Origin: Legionellales bacterium UBA4722
Lineage (GTDB): Bacteria; Pseudomonadota; Gammaproteobacteria; DSM-16500
Assembly: GCA_002404295.1 (NCBI GenBank)
Contig: DHJK01000142.1
Span: 1 to 24,207 of the forward strand
DNA: 24,207 nt
Reading direction: 5' to 3'
Part shown: in pieces, positions 8,141-16,387 of the stretch
Position numbering within the stretch: position 1 is the first letter of the stretch
Layout: each line of letters starts with the position of its first letter
Position numbers and translations under genes: made by a program
The notes under the pieces: model-generated
Databases searched by the model: none
What the model saw: the letters and a program-made list of their open reading frames with translations, nothing else
Told to the model about the DNA's origin: nothing

Positions 8141-8170
8141 TTATCAGCTTTTTATTATTTTGTGTATAAT
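8141..8170 (+). promoter_or_regulatory. Candidate dnaA promoter overlapping a DnaA box
   Basis: A -35 like TTATCA (8141-8146) is followed after 18 bases by a perfect TATAAT (8165-8170) reading toward dnaA. The DnaA box at 8161-8169 covers the -10, so bound DnaA would block this promoter, consistent with the autoregulation known for dnaA in other bacteria. The leader to the dnaA start would be about 290 bases and would include the palindromic repeat. Motif-based only. Confidence 0.45.
8161..8169 (-). promoter_or_regulatory. DnaA box
   Basis: TGTGTATAA on the plus strand reads TTATACACA on the minus strand, a perfect match to the consensus TTATNCACA. It is embedded in AT-rich DNA about 300 bp upstream of dnaA. 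Confidence 0.65.
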
Positions 8171-8230
8171 AGCATGAAATTGAGCATATTTCAAGCTTTA
8201 AGGATATTTTATATACAACCTCATCGATCC

Positions 8231-8347
8231 TCGTCATTGCGAGCGAGAGCGAAGCAACCTAGTCTTTTCAAAGCTGATTAGTACCATTGAGTTTCAAAAG
8301 CAGCGCTGAAAGACTAGGTTGCTTCGCTCACGCTCGCTGACCCTCAC
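8231..8347. repeat. Imperfect palindromic repeat element inside the origin region
   Basis: The left arm (8231-8268, TCGTCATTGCGAGCGAGAGC and on) and the right arm (8308-8347) are reverse complements over about 30 bp with one or two mismatches around AGCGAAGCAACCTAGTCTTT. Weaker pairing continues inward to a loop near 8281-8296. The outer motif TCGTCATTGCGAGCGA recurs at 24188-24207, so it is a dispersed repeat. Motifs of the form CGTCATTGCGAGCGAAGC are common palindromic repeats in Rickettsiales and Legionellales genomes (general knowledge). It has no coding capacity and looks like a MITE or REP-like element. Confidence 0.75.
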
Positions 8348-8465
8348 AATTGAACCACCGACAATCACCCAATCAGCCACCTAAACGAGACAGCCGACAA
8401 CGATTATGGTAGTGTACCCAGTTCAACGAATTTTCTTTAGAAACACGTGGTTTGGGAGATAGTGA

Positions 8466-9845
8466 GTGGCGACGCTTTGGGAAAAATGTCTGGATTGTTT
8501 GCAGGATGAATTTCCATCGCAGCAGTTTAATACGTGGATTAGACCACTACAGGCTGAGTATGGGGATAGCAAACTCATTTTGCTTGCGCCTAACCGTTTC
8601 GTATTGGATTGGATCAGTGAACGCTTTTTGGCCAGGATTACCGAGCTAGTCGCCCAATTTTCCGACACACCGCCTCCACCTACTATCTATCTTGAAATTG
8701 GTAGCAGCAGCAGTAGTAGCGGAGCTGCAACGAGCGCTGCAAAACCTGTATTTGGCAATACGACTCAATCTGCGCCCTCCGTTCATACGCGCAGCAAGAC
8801 AACTGCAGTCGATATCCCAAATCATCAAAGTAATATTAATCCAAATCATACATTCGATAATTTCGTAGAAGGAAAGTCGAACCAGCTCGCCAAAGCCGCA
8901 TCTTTACAAGTTGCTGAAAATCCAGCAGTGGCCTACAACCCATTATTTTTATACGGCGGCGTAGGGTTAGGCAAAACCCATCTATTGCATGCGATCGGCA
9001 ATCAGATCATGCGTAATAATCCACAAGCAAAAGTGTTATATCTGCATTCCGAACGCTTCGTAGCAGACATGGTCAAAGCATTACAAACCAATGCCATGAA
9101 CGATTTCAAACGTTATTACCGCACAGTAGATGCCTTACTAATCGATGATATCCAATTTTTCGCCGGCAAAGACCGTTCACAAGAAGAATTTTTTCACACA
9201 TTCAATGCGCTCTTAGAAAGCCAACTACAAGTTATTCTAACCTGCGATCGTTATCCCAAAGAAATTAACGGCGTTGAAGAACGCTTAAAATCCCGCTTTG
9301 GCTGGGGCTTAACCGTGGCTGTTGAACCGCCTGAATTAGAAACCCGCGTCGCAATTTTGATGAGCAAAGCAGAGCTAGCCCATCTCAATTTACCGTACGA
9401 AGTCGCTTTCTTTGTTGCTAAACGAATCCGCTCAAACGTACGTGAATTAGAAGGCGCATTAAAACGTATCATCGCAAATGCACACTTCACCGGCAAACCC
9501 ATTACACTCGATTTTGTAAAAGAAGCGTTACGTGATTTACTCGCCTTACAAGATAAATTAATTACCATAGAAAATATTCAAAAAACCGTCGCCGAATATT
9601 ACAAAATAAAAATAGCAGATTTATTATCAAAACGACGTAGCCGCTCCGTAGCTCGTCCAAGACAAATGGCGATGGCATTAGCGAAAGAATTAACAAACCA
9701 CAGCTTGCCTGAGATTGGCGATGCATTCGGTGGCCGCGACCATACCACTGTATTACACGCATGTCGCGTGATTGCTGAGTTCAAAACAACAAAGCAAGAT
9801 ATAGAAGAAGATTACACTAACCTTTTACGTATTCTGACAACGTAG
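8466..9845 (+). CDS. dnaA: DnaA, chromosomal replication initiator
   Basis: 459 aa (E. coli 467). The GTG start at 8466 has a good ribosome binding site (GGGAG, 7 bases before) and yields the canonical N-terminus ATLWEKCLDCLQDEFPSQQF. Domain I is residues 1-80 with WIRPLQAE. The linker (about 80-125) is low-complexity, with six serines after Gly79. Domain III is AAA+ with Walker A GGVGLGKT (164-171) and Walker B LLIDDIQFF (224-232). Domain IV carries the DNA-binding signature around GDAFGGRDHTTVLHACR. It opens double-stranded DNA at oriC and starts the dnaA-dnaN-recF-gyrB block; dnaN follows after 9 bases. Confidence 0.99.
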   Translation: MATLWEKCLDCLQDEFPSQQFNTWIRPLQAEYGDSKLILLAPNRFVLDWISERFLARITELVAQFSDTPPPPTIYLEIGSSSSSSGAATSAAKPVFGNTTQSAPSVHTRSKTTAVDIPNHQSNINPNHTFDNFVEGKSNQLAKAASLQVAENPAVAYNPLFLYGGVGLGKTHLLHAIGNQIMRNNPQAKVLYLHSERFVADMVKALQTNAMNDFKRYYRTVDALLIDDIQFFAGKDRSQEEFFHTFNALLESQLQVILTCDRYPKEINGVEERLKSRFGWGLTVAVEPPELETRVAILMSKAELAHLNLPYEVAFFVAKRIRSNVRELEGALKRIIANAHFTGKPITLDFVKEALRDLLALQDKLITIENIQKTVAEYYKIKIADLLSKRRSRSVARPRQMAMALAKELTNHSLPEIGDAFGGRDHTTVLHACRVIAEFKTTKQDIEEDYTNLLRILTT

Positions 9846-9854
9846 GATTTTACT

Positions 9855-10961
9855 ATGAAAATGACTATTCAACGTGCTGCACTATTAAAACCCCTGCAAA
9901 TTATCAGCGGAGTCGTAGAGCGCAGACAAACCCTGCCTATTTTGGCAAACGTATTAGTAACAGTTCAAGACAATCAATTATCGCTAACTGCGACAGATTT
10001 AGAAATTGAATTAATAGGCACAGCGCCGGTCGAGCCAGGTTCAGAATCAGGTTCCATTACTGTTGCAGCCAGAAAATTACTAGACATCTGTCGCGCACTA
10101 CCTGAAGACGCTTTATTGCAATTCACCTCAGAAGGCGAGCACCTCGCATTGCGTTCAGGCAAAAGCCGTTTTATGTTAACCACATTACCCGCCGATGAAT
10201 TTCCTAGTATAGAAAAAGTCTCTTTCACAACAGAATTTACGTTAAGCCAATCTAAATTTAAAAACTTATTAGGCAAAATTCATTTCGCAATGGGCCAACA
10301 AGATGTACGCCATTATCTTAACGGTGCATTAATCGATATTAACAAGGGCACCATGAAATGCATCGCAACAGACGGCCACCGATTAGCTTATAGCTCTATC
10401 AGTGATGAAACATTAAGTGATGCAAAATCCCAAGTTATTTTACCTCGTAAAAGCGTCCTAGAATTAATGCGATTATTAGATGCTAATAATGAAAATAATA
10501 TGACTGTATGCTTAGGCGAAAACCATTTTCGAATTATTTCACCCGATTTTATTTTCACTTCAAAACTAATTCATGCTCAGTATCCAGACTATACAAAATT
10601 AATTCCACGTAACGTTGAAAATACGGCTGTCGCAAGCCGAGAGTCTTTAAAACAAGCACTTTCACGCGCATCTATTCTTTCAAATGAAAAATTCCGCGGC
10701 GTGCTTTTATATATAGATCAAGATAAATTACGCATCGTTGCAAATAATCCAGAGCAAGAAGAAGCCGAAGAATTTATTCCTTTAGATTACAAAGGCAACG
10801 GTGTAGAAATGGGCTTCAACGTGGCTTATTTACTTGATGTCATTTCAGCTATCGCAGGCGAACATATTCGTTGGTCTTTCAGTGATGCAAACGGCGGTGT
10901 TTTATTCGAAGCTCACGAAAAAGATGACAGCTTGTATGTTGTTATGCCTATGCTCGTATAA
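9855..10961 (+). CDS. dnaN: DnaN, DNA polymerase III beta sliding clamp
   Basis: 368 aa (E. coli 366). The start ATGAAAATGACT gives MKMTIQRAALLKPL, matching the family N-terminus, and has TAGGA as ribosome binding site made from the end of dnaA. Three clamp domains are expected. Visible conserved blocks include RRQTLPILANVLV, the ATDGHRLAY block of the second domain, and the C-terminal YVVMPMLV hydrophobic end that forms part of the client-binding pocket. It works as a dimer ring tethering polymerase to DNA. Nine bases separate it from dnaA and eight from recF, so all are probably co-transcribed. Confidence 0.99.
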   Translation: MKMTIQRAALLKPLQIISGVVERRQTLPILANVLVTVQDNQLSLTATDLEIELIGTAPVEPGSESGSITVAARKLLDICRALPEDALLQFTSEGEHLALRSGKSRFMLTTLPADEFPSIEKVSFTTEFTLSQSKFKNLLGKIHFAMGQQDVRHYLNGALIDINKGTMKCIATDGHRLAYSSISDETLSDAKSQVILPRKSVLELMRLLDANNENNMTVCLGENHFRIISPDFIFTSKLIHAQYPDYTKLIPRNVENTAVASRESLKQALSRASILSNEKFRGVLLYIDQDKLRIVANNPEQEEAEEFIPLDYKGNGVEMGFNVAYLLDVISAIAGEHIRWSFSDANGGVLFEAHEKDDSLYVVMPMLV

Positions 10962-10969
10962 GCCATACT

Positions 10970-12082
10970 ATGGGATTAAGCCTGCTTGATATTTCAGAGT
11001 TTCGCAATCTGGCTTCAGTCAAGCTACATCCTGTTACTGAAGGATTTAATTTCATCTATGGCAAAAATGGGAGCGGTAAAACAAGTCTTCTAGAGGCTAT
11101 TTATTACCTCAGTTTAGGCCGCTCATTTCGAAGCTCTCAACTAGACCGCGTCATTCGTTATTCTGCCAGCAAATTATCTATTTTTGGCCATATTGCTACC
11201 GACATTGCAGAGTACATATCGCAAGTGCCCTTAGGCTTGGAGCGACATAGAGATGGAAAAGTGAAATTTCGCCTAAATGGCGAAGATGCCGGCTCCATCG
11301 CGGAATTAGCCAGCCTGCTTCCTGTGCAGTTAATGGATTCAAATTGCCATCATTTGCTCGATTCAGGCCCTGTTTTTCGCAGAAAATATCTAGATTTTGG
11401 TCTTTTTTATCAAACAAAGGATTTTTTACGCGTATGGCGCCACTACGAGCGTGCTTTAAAACAACGAAATGCTGCTTTACGTACCCATGTACCTAAAAAA
11501 GAGCTAGATATTTGGACTAATGAACTCATAAATAGCGCCATGGTGTTAGACCAACTTCGTTGTGATTATATAAATATGCTCATTCCCGTATTAACCAAAG
11601 CAGTAGCTGAGTTATTGCCCATTTCAGATTTAAAAATAACCTATCAAAAAGGCTGGGAAAAAAGCACTGATTATGCGCAGATACTACTAAAAACAATCGA
11701 TAGAGATTACCAGTTAGGATACACCCAATGCGGGCCTCATAAAGCCGATCTTAGGATATTAATCAACGACATCCCTGCGAAAGATATTTTGTCCAGAGGC
11801 CAGCAAAAGCTGTTTGTTTGTGCTATGATACTCGCTCGGGGAACATTGCTACAAAGCCATGCAAATACAACCCCCATTTACCTGGTTGACGATTTGCCTT
11901 CTGAGCTTGATGTAGTAAGTCGTTCCAGCTTAGTGGGTTTACTTTCTAAGCAAAAGGCTCAGGTTTTCGTAACAGCAACGGAAGATAAAGCCTGGGGTGA
12001 TTTTTCAACAAGCATCCCCATGAAAATGTTCCACGTGGAACATGGTCATGTCAGTGAGATGAATGCAAGTGAAGCGGAGTGA
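10970..12082 (+). CDS. recF: RecF, gap-repair ATPase
   Basis: 370 aa (E. coli 357). SMC-like ABC ATPase of the RecFOR pathway that acts at single-strand gaps. Walker A is GKNGSGKT (31-38), followed by the typical LEAIYYLSLGRSFR. The ABC signature is SRGQQKLF, and Walker B is YLVDDLPSELD. It has no good ribosome binding site and probably relies on coupling to dnaN 8 bases upstream. The last residues MFHVEHGHV are encoded by a parS-like palindrome (12027-12042), so this C-terminal tail serves a DNA-site role as well as coding. The final 20 residues may be dispensable for RecF. Confidence 0.98.
   Translation: MGLSLLDISEFRNLASVKLHPVTEGFNFIYGKNGSGKTSLLEAIYYLSLGRSFRSSQLDRVIRYSASKLSIFGHIATDIAEYISQVPLGLERHRDGKVKFRLNGEDAGSIAELASLLPVQLMDSNCHHLLDSGPVFRRKYLDFGLFYQTKDFLRVWRHYERALKQRNAALRTHVPKKELDIWTNELINSAMVLDQLRCDYINMLIPVLTKAVAELLPISDLKITYQKGWEKSTDYAQILLKTIDRDYQLGYTQCGPHKADLRILINDIPAKDILSRGQQKLFVCAMILARGTLLQSHANTTPIYLVDDLPSELDVVSRSSLVGLLSKQKAQVFVTATEDKAWGDFSTSIPMKMFHVEHGHVSEMNASEAE
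12027..12042. promoter_or_regulatory. parS: parS centromere site (ParB-binding)
   Basis: TGTTCCACGTGGAACA is a perfect 16-bp palindrome and matches the bacterial parS consensus TGTTNCACGTGNAACA; the same core is the known Pseudomonas parS form. It lies within the 3' end of recF, about 3.6 kb from the inferred origin, where parS sites are expected. It encodes the FHVEH peptide in the RecF tail. ParA is present on the other side of oriC, which supports an active ParABS system. Confidence 0.9.
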
Positions 12083-12088
12083 TAAAGA

Positions 12089-14512
12089 GTGAATACAGCA
12101 GCTAACTACGACTCAAATAGCATCAAGGTCCTCAAAGGATTGGATGCAGTACGAAAACGCCCAGGCATGTACATAGGTGATACGGATGATGGCACTGGTT
12201 TGCATCATATGGTATTCGAGTTAGTAGATAATGCTATAGATGAAGCACTTGCAGGCTTCTGTGATACGGTGAATGTTATTATTCACTCAGATGAAACCGT
12301 CTCTGTTAAAGATAATGGACGTGGTATTCCTGTTGATCATCATGAAGAAGAGAATCGATCTGCTGCTGAAGTTATTATGACTGTGCTGCATGCTGGCGGT
12401 AAATTTGATAATGATTCTTATAAAATTTCTGGCGGATTACATGGTGTAGGTGTTTCTGTTGTTAACGCGCTCTCTGAAGATCTGCATTTGACAGTTCGAC
12501 TCAATGGCAAAGTGTATGAACAACATTATCGTAATGGCGATCCTGTTGCACCACTTGCTATGGTCGGTGAAACGACAGAAAGAGGCACTGAAATTCGCTT
12601 TAAACCAAGCTCAGAAACATTTACTCACATTCAATTTAACTATGATATCTTGGCAAGACGACTGAGAGAATTATCCTTTTTAAATTCAGGAGTTAAAATT
12701 TTATTATCCGATGAACGCAGCGGAAAAAGTGATATATTTCAATATGAAGGCGGACTTAAGGCTTTTATACAAGATCTCAATCAAAATAAATCCGCTATTA
12801 ATTCAAAAATATTTTATTTCACTGCTGAGAAAGATCGGATCACTGTAGAAGTTGCTATGCAATGGAACGATACGTTTAACGAACAATTTTTTTGTTATAC
12901 GAATAACATCCCACAAAAAGATGGCGGAACTCACGTAGCAGGTTTTCGTAGCGCATTAACCCGGGTATTGAATAACTACCTTGAACAAGAAGGTCATTTG
13001 AAAAAAGCGAAAATCAATACGACGGGTGATGATTTTCGTGAAGGCCTTACCATCGTTTTATCCGTTAAAATGCCGGATCCAAAATTTTCTTCGCAGACTA
13101 AAGATAAGTTGGTCTCTTCTGAAATAAAAGCTATCGTTGAAGCGCTGATGGCAGAAAAATTACAAGAATATTTAATGGAATTTCCACAAGAAGCAAAAGC
13201 AATTGTAAGCAAAGTGCTTGATGCAGCAAGAGCCAGAGAAGCCGCACGTAGAGCGCGAGATTTAACGCGACGCAAAGGCGCATTAGACATTGCAGGATTG
13301 CCAGGAAAGCTCGCTGATTGCCAAGAAGAAGATCCCAGCAAGTCAGAATTATTTATTGTAGAAGGAGAGTCAGCAGGTGGCTCAGCGAAGCAAGCTAGAG
13401 ATCGTAAAGCACAAGCTGTTCTGCCACTGAAAGGTAAGATATTAAACGTAGAAAAAGCAAGATTTGATAAGATGTTGTCGTCTGTTGAAGTTGCCACACT
13501 TATTACTGTATTAGGTTGTGGTATTGGCCGTGAAGAATATAATCCTGATAAAACGCGTTATCATCGCATTATTATCATGACTGACGCTGACGTCGACGGT
13601 TCACATATTCGTACGTTGCTACTCACATTTTTCTATCGCCAAATGCCTGAGTTGATTGAGCGTGGTTATATTTATATCGCTCAACCACCGTTATTTAAGA
13701 TCAAGAAAGGCAAGCAAGAACAATATATTAAAGATGCTGATGCACTGGATGCATGCATGGTGCAATCCGCATTGGATGGCGCATTATTATATTTAGGCAA
13801 TGATGCACCTCCGATATCGGGCGCTGGATTAGAAAGTCTGATACTTGAACACCAAGCTGCGAGCTCAGTGATTAAGCGATTGTCGAAACGTTATCATTAT
13901 CCAGAAGCTGTGTTAGAAGTGCTTATCCATACTGTATCAATCGATGAAGCAAAGTTGGCGCAACATGATTATATGCTTGCTAGAGCTACTGAGATGAGTG
14001 AAAAGTTAAGCGCTTATCATGATGCTGCCATGAATTACAAAGTTGAACTTATCGAAGATAAAGAAAAAAATGCCTGGCTGCCAAGCGTCACAGTAGGGCA
14101 TCACGGAATGCAAACTAATATATTGATTAATAAAGAGTTATTCCTGTCTTCCGAATATCGAAAGCTGACAGCATTGGGTGCTAAATTAAAAGATCTGTTA
14201 CATCTTGGTGCCTACATACAACGAGGCGAGAAACAATTGCCCGTTACTTCCTTTGCACAAGCTGTTACATGGTTATTGGAAGAAGCCAAAAAGGGTCAAT
14301 CAATCCAACGCTACAAAGGATTGGGCGAAATGAACCCAGATCAGCTCAGAGAAACCACAATGAATCCAGAAACTCGACGTATGTTACAAGTTAGGGTTGA
14401 AGATGCTGTGGCAGCAGATAAAATTTTCACGACACTCATGGGCGATCAAGTTGAGCCTCGTCGAGCATTTATTGAGTTGAATGCGTTGGAAGTAATAAAT
14501 TTAGATATCTAA
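12089..14512 (+). CDS. gyrB: GyrB, DNA gyrase subunit B
   Basis: 807 aa, the long gammaproteobacterial form (E. coli 804) with the extra insert in the Toprim/tail region. GTG start at 12089 with GGAG 9 bases before, formed by the end of recF. The GHKL ATPase shows ELVDNAIDEA (44-53), DNGRGIP (75-81) and GGLHGVG (115-121). Toprim shows EGESAGGSAKQARDRKAQ from E425 and TDADVDGSH with D499 and D501, the Mg-binding acidic residues. The C-terminus has QRYKGLGEMNPDQL. It forms the A2B2 gyrase introducing negative supercoils and is the target of aminocoumarins. It ends the dnaA-dnaN-recF-gyrB block; a large palindrome follows directly. Confidence 0.99.
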   Translation: MNTAANYDSNSIKVLKGLDAVRKRPGMYIGDTDDGTGLHHMVFELVDNAIDEALAGFCDTVNVIIHSDETVSVKDNGRGIPVDHHEEENRSAAEVIMTVLHAGGKFDNDSYKISGGLHGVGVSVVNALSEDLHLTVRLNGKVYEQHYRNGDPVAPLAMVGETTERGTEIRFKPSSETFTHIQFNYDILARRLRELSFLNSGVKILLSDERSGKSDIFQYEGGLKAFIQDLNQNKSAINSKIFYFTAEKDRITVEVAMQWNDTFNEQFFCYTNNIPQKDGGTHVAGFRSALTRVLNNYLEQEGHLKKAKINTTGDDFREGLTIVLSVKMPDPKFSSQTKDKLVSSEIKAIVEALMAEKLQEYLMEFPQEAKAIVSKVLDAARAREAARRARDLTRRKGALDIAGLPGKLADCQEEDPSKSELFIVEGESAGGSAKQARDRKAQAVLPLKGKILNVEKARFDKMLSSVEVATLITVLGCGIGREEYNPDKTRYHRIIIMTDADVDGSHIRTLLLTFFYRQMPELIERGYIYIAQPPLFKIKKGKQEQYIKDADALDACMVQSALDGALLYLGNDAPPISGAGLESLILEHQAASSVIKRLSKRYHYPEAVLEVLIHTVSIDEAKLAQHDYMLARATEMSEKLSAYHDAAMNYKVELIEDKEKNAWLPSVTVGHHGMQTNILINKELFLSSEYRKLTALGAKLKDLLHLGAYIQRGEKQLPVTSFAQAVTWLLEEAKKGQSIQRYKGLGEMNPDQLRETTMNPETRRMLQVRVEDAVAADKIFTTLMGDQVEPRRAFIELNALEVINLDI

Positions 14513-14519
14513 CTTTTCG

Positions 14520-14628
14520 TGGCATAAGCGCCAAGCTAAGTCTAAAAGCTGCTTAGTAGGTTCTCTTCCCCCTTTAAGGGGAAGGAATTTACTAAGCATT
14601 TTTCAGTCTTAGCTTGACCGCTATGCCA
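14520..14628. repeat. 109-bp compound imperfect palindrome after gyrB
   Basis: It starts 7 bases after the gyrB stop. The outer arms TGGCATAAGCGCCAAGCTAAG and its near-complement ending TAGCTTGACCGCTATGCCA pair, continue through GCTTAGTA / TACTAAGC, and close on an inner CTTCCCC / GGGGAAG stem. A strong cruciform or RNA hairpin is expected. It may end transcription of the dnaA-gyrB block, or be a MITE-like insertion. Its sequence is unrelated to the element at 8231-8347. The remainder of the gap (14629-14761) holds the promoter for the pilus genes. Confidence 0.7.
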
Positions 14629-14667
14629 TCAGGTTGTAATTATCTTTCACCCATAAGATATATTTCT

Positions 14668-14697
14668 TATACATTCTTCTCTCCCATGCTATATAAT
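14668..14697 (+). promoter_or_regulatory. Candidate promoter of the pilus ATPase operon
   Basis: A -35 TATACA (14668-14673, 4 of 6) and a perfect -10 TATAAT (14692-14697) are separated by 18 bases, 64 bases before the ATPase ATG. A purine-rich ribosome binding site (AAAAGGGG) follows about 9 bases before the ATG. Confidence 0.5.
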
Positions 14698-14761
14698 TAA
14701 TAAAAATTTAAGGATAATACTTAATATCGGTTCAACCCACAGGAAGAAAAGGGGCGGCAGG

Positions 14762-16360
14762 ATGGCTGAAACAGAAAATCCTTCAACAGAAGAGATCAGC
14801 GCAGAACACATGAAAGCACTAGAACAATTTGCGGCAGCGACACGCACCAAAGTTCTTATAAGCCAAGCTGATCTTGATGCAAAAGACAAAGTGATGGATG
14901 AAATGCACTTATGGTGCAAAGAGCAAGGCAATATTGTCGTTTTAAAAAGCGCAACTATTTTATCTTCTGATCCTACATCACGCACAGTGCAGAATTGTAA
15001 ATCCCTTATGCTAAGTAAAGGAATACACCCCGGACAAGTCTTTGCGGCTAGTCAAGCATTTGTTGGTCTTATTTTAGCGAGTGGCCACGAAGATAGTGCT
15101 GTAAAAAAACCAAAAGTAGAGGCAACCGCTTCATTCAGTGATCAACAACGCCATCTGCGTGATTTAGTTTATGAAGCAGTGCTGCAAGGCGTCAGTGATA
15201 TACATATTCAGGTCAGAGAAACGTATGCCAAAATTCGTATGCGACAACATGGTGAATTGCGTTTATATGCCGAGTGGTCAGAAAAATTAGGTAGAGAAAT
15301 TGCCTCCGTTGCTTTTAATAAAGAAACAGATCATGCAACGTCACATTTTAATCCATTAGTGCCACAAGATGCTTCCATGCCTTTAAAAATTCAAGGCAAG
15401 GATATTCGCTTACGTTTAGCGAGTGTTCCAGCGCATGGCGGTTTTGATATGGTGATGCGTATCTTGGCCACTGGAGAGGAGCGATTAAAAACATTAGAAG
15501 AACTGGGTTATACAGCTAACCAAGTTGAAATCATCAAAACGGCAATCAAATTACCCTTCGGCGCTATTATTGTTGCGGGTCCTACGGGATCAGGTAAAAC
15601 GACAACGCTTGCGAGTTGCATGGAGCTGGTTGAAGGAACGCAAAAACTTTATTCTATTGAAGATCCAGTAGAAAAAGTCGTGGAAGCCGCAACGCAAGTA
15701 CCGGTTAATACAGAAAAAGAAGATCGAAGTTTTGCAAGCATGGGACGTGCCGCATTGCGTATGGATCCTGACGTTATAATCTTGGGTGAAATGCGAGATG
15801 AAGATACAGCGCATGTGATGGTACGTGCTTCCATCACAGGTCACTTAGTATTAACAACGTTACATACCAACAGAGCGACTGCAATTATTACGCGACTCGT
15901 TGATATGGGAATTTCCCCGGTTCTTTTAAGCGATAGTAGCGTGTTGCGATGTCTAATATGCCAACGCTTGGTTCCTGTTGTTTGCAAAGGCTGTGCTATA
16001 CCACTTAGAGACTCCCCTAAACATTTTACTAGTATCCCAGTTTGGGAAGCTGTGCTGGGTGCGGATGTCATTAATAGCGCTTTTGCTCGAGGAGTGGGTT
16101 GTGATAAATGCAATCGCACTGGCGTCAGTGGTCGATCTGTTGTTGCTGAAGTTATTTGGGTTGATGAAACAGGTAGGCAATTTATTCAAAAAAGTGATAC
16201 GTTAGGCTGGGAAAAATATTTATTAGAAAATAATTGGCTTGATTTTCATGGGCGAGCTGTACAGCTTATTAAAGAAGGAAAGTGCGATCCATTTGATGCT
16301 GAAAAAGTAGTGGGGCCTATTAATGAATCCACAACAGCAAGCGTTTATAAATATCAATAG
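14762..16360 (+). CDS. pilQ: Type IVb pilus assembly ATPase (PilQ of R64 / GspE-PilB family)
   Basis: 532 aa, close to the about 528 aa of R64 PilQ. Secretion-type hexameric ATPase that drives pilus extension at the cytoplasmic face. Walker A GPTGSGKT (273-280), Asp box SIEDPVE (298-304), Walker B VIILGEMRDE (338-347) and His box GHLVLTTLHTN (360-370) are all intact. A zinc-type tetracysteine, C408-x2-C411 ... C447-x2-C450, is as in GspE/PilB; two further Cys are at 397 and 400. The N-terminal about 120 residues are poorly conserved and contain no visible lipid-binding MshEN repeat. No second (retraction) ATPase lies nearby. A DotB-type role is less likely because pilus platform and prepilin genes follow at once. 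First gene of its operon. Confidence 0.9.
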   Translation: MAETENPSTEEISAEHMKALEQFAAATRTKVLISQADLDAKDKVMDEMHLWCKEQGNIVVLKSATILSSDPTSRTVQNCKSLMLSKGIHPGQVFAASQAFVGLILASGHEDSAVKKPKVEATASFSDQQRHLRDLVYEAVLQGVSDIHIQVRETYAKIRMRQHGELRLYAEWSEKLGREIASVAFNKETDHATSHFNPLVPQDASMPLKIQGKDIRLRLASVPAHGGFDMVMRILATGEERLKTLEELGYTANQVEIIKTAIKLPFGAIIVAGPTGSGKTTTLASCMELVEGTQKLYSIEDPVEKVVEAATQVPVNTEKEDRSFASMGRAALRMDPDVIILGEMRDEDTAHVMVRASITGHLVLTTLHTNRATAIITRLVDMGISPVLLSDSSVLRCLICQRLVPVVCKGCAIPLRDSPKHFTSIPVWEAVLGADVINSAFARGVGCDKCNRTGVSGRSVVAEVIWVDETGRQFIQKSDTLGWEKYLLENNWLDFHGRAVQLIKEGKCDPFDAEKVVGPINESTTASVYKYQ

Positions 16361-16387
16361 TGAGAACAAATAAGCGAGATTCACTTT

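Larger units (their letters stand above)
8101..8465. other. Probable chromosomal replication origin (oriC)
   Basis: This is the only large intergenic gap of the left half, where gene direction switches from all-minus to all-plus, immediately before dnaA. The part 8101-8220 is strikingly AT-rich (a candidate unwinding element) and contains a perfect DnaA box (8161-8169, minus-strand TTATACACA) and a one-mismatch box TTATATACA at 8209-8217. The remainder holds a 117-bp palindromic repeat (8231-8347) and the dnaA leader. Only these two box-like sites were found, so origin function is inferred from position, composition and gene polarity. Confidence 0.7.

Noticed and set aside
8174..8281. 35-codon plus-strand ORF (MKLSIFQALRIF...) between the -10 candidate and the palindrome
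   Set aside because: No ribosome binding site, and half of it lies in the palindromic repeat; chance ORF.
8444..8449. CACGTG just upstream of dnaA
   Set aside because: Flanks (AGAAA / GTTTG) do not match parS arms; only the 6-base core is shared.
7641..8465. CRISPR or tRNA genes in the origin gap
   Set aside because: No regularly spaced repeats and no cloverleaf-like sequence; the only repeats are the two arms of one palindrome.
12994..13497. Minus-strand 167-codon open frame within gyrB
   Set aside because: Antisense shadow of a strongly conserved gene, with no family resemblance.
14762..16360. Reading the ATPase as a DotB-like type IVB secretion component
   Set aside because: It is followed by platform, prepilin, secretin, PilO and PilP genes and has the extension-ATPase tetracysteine; no dot/icm genes are near.
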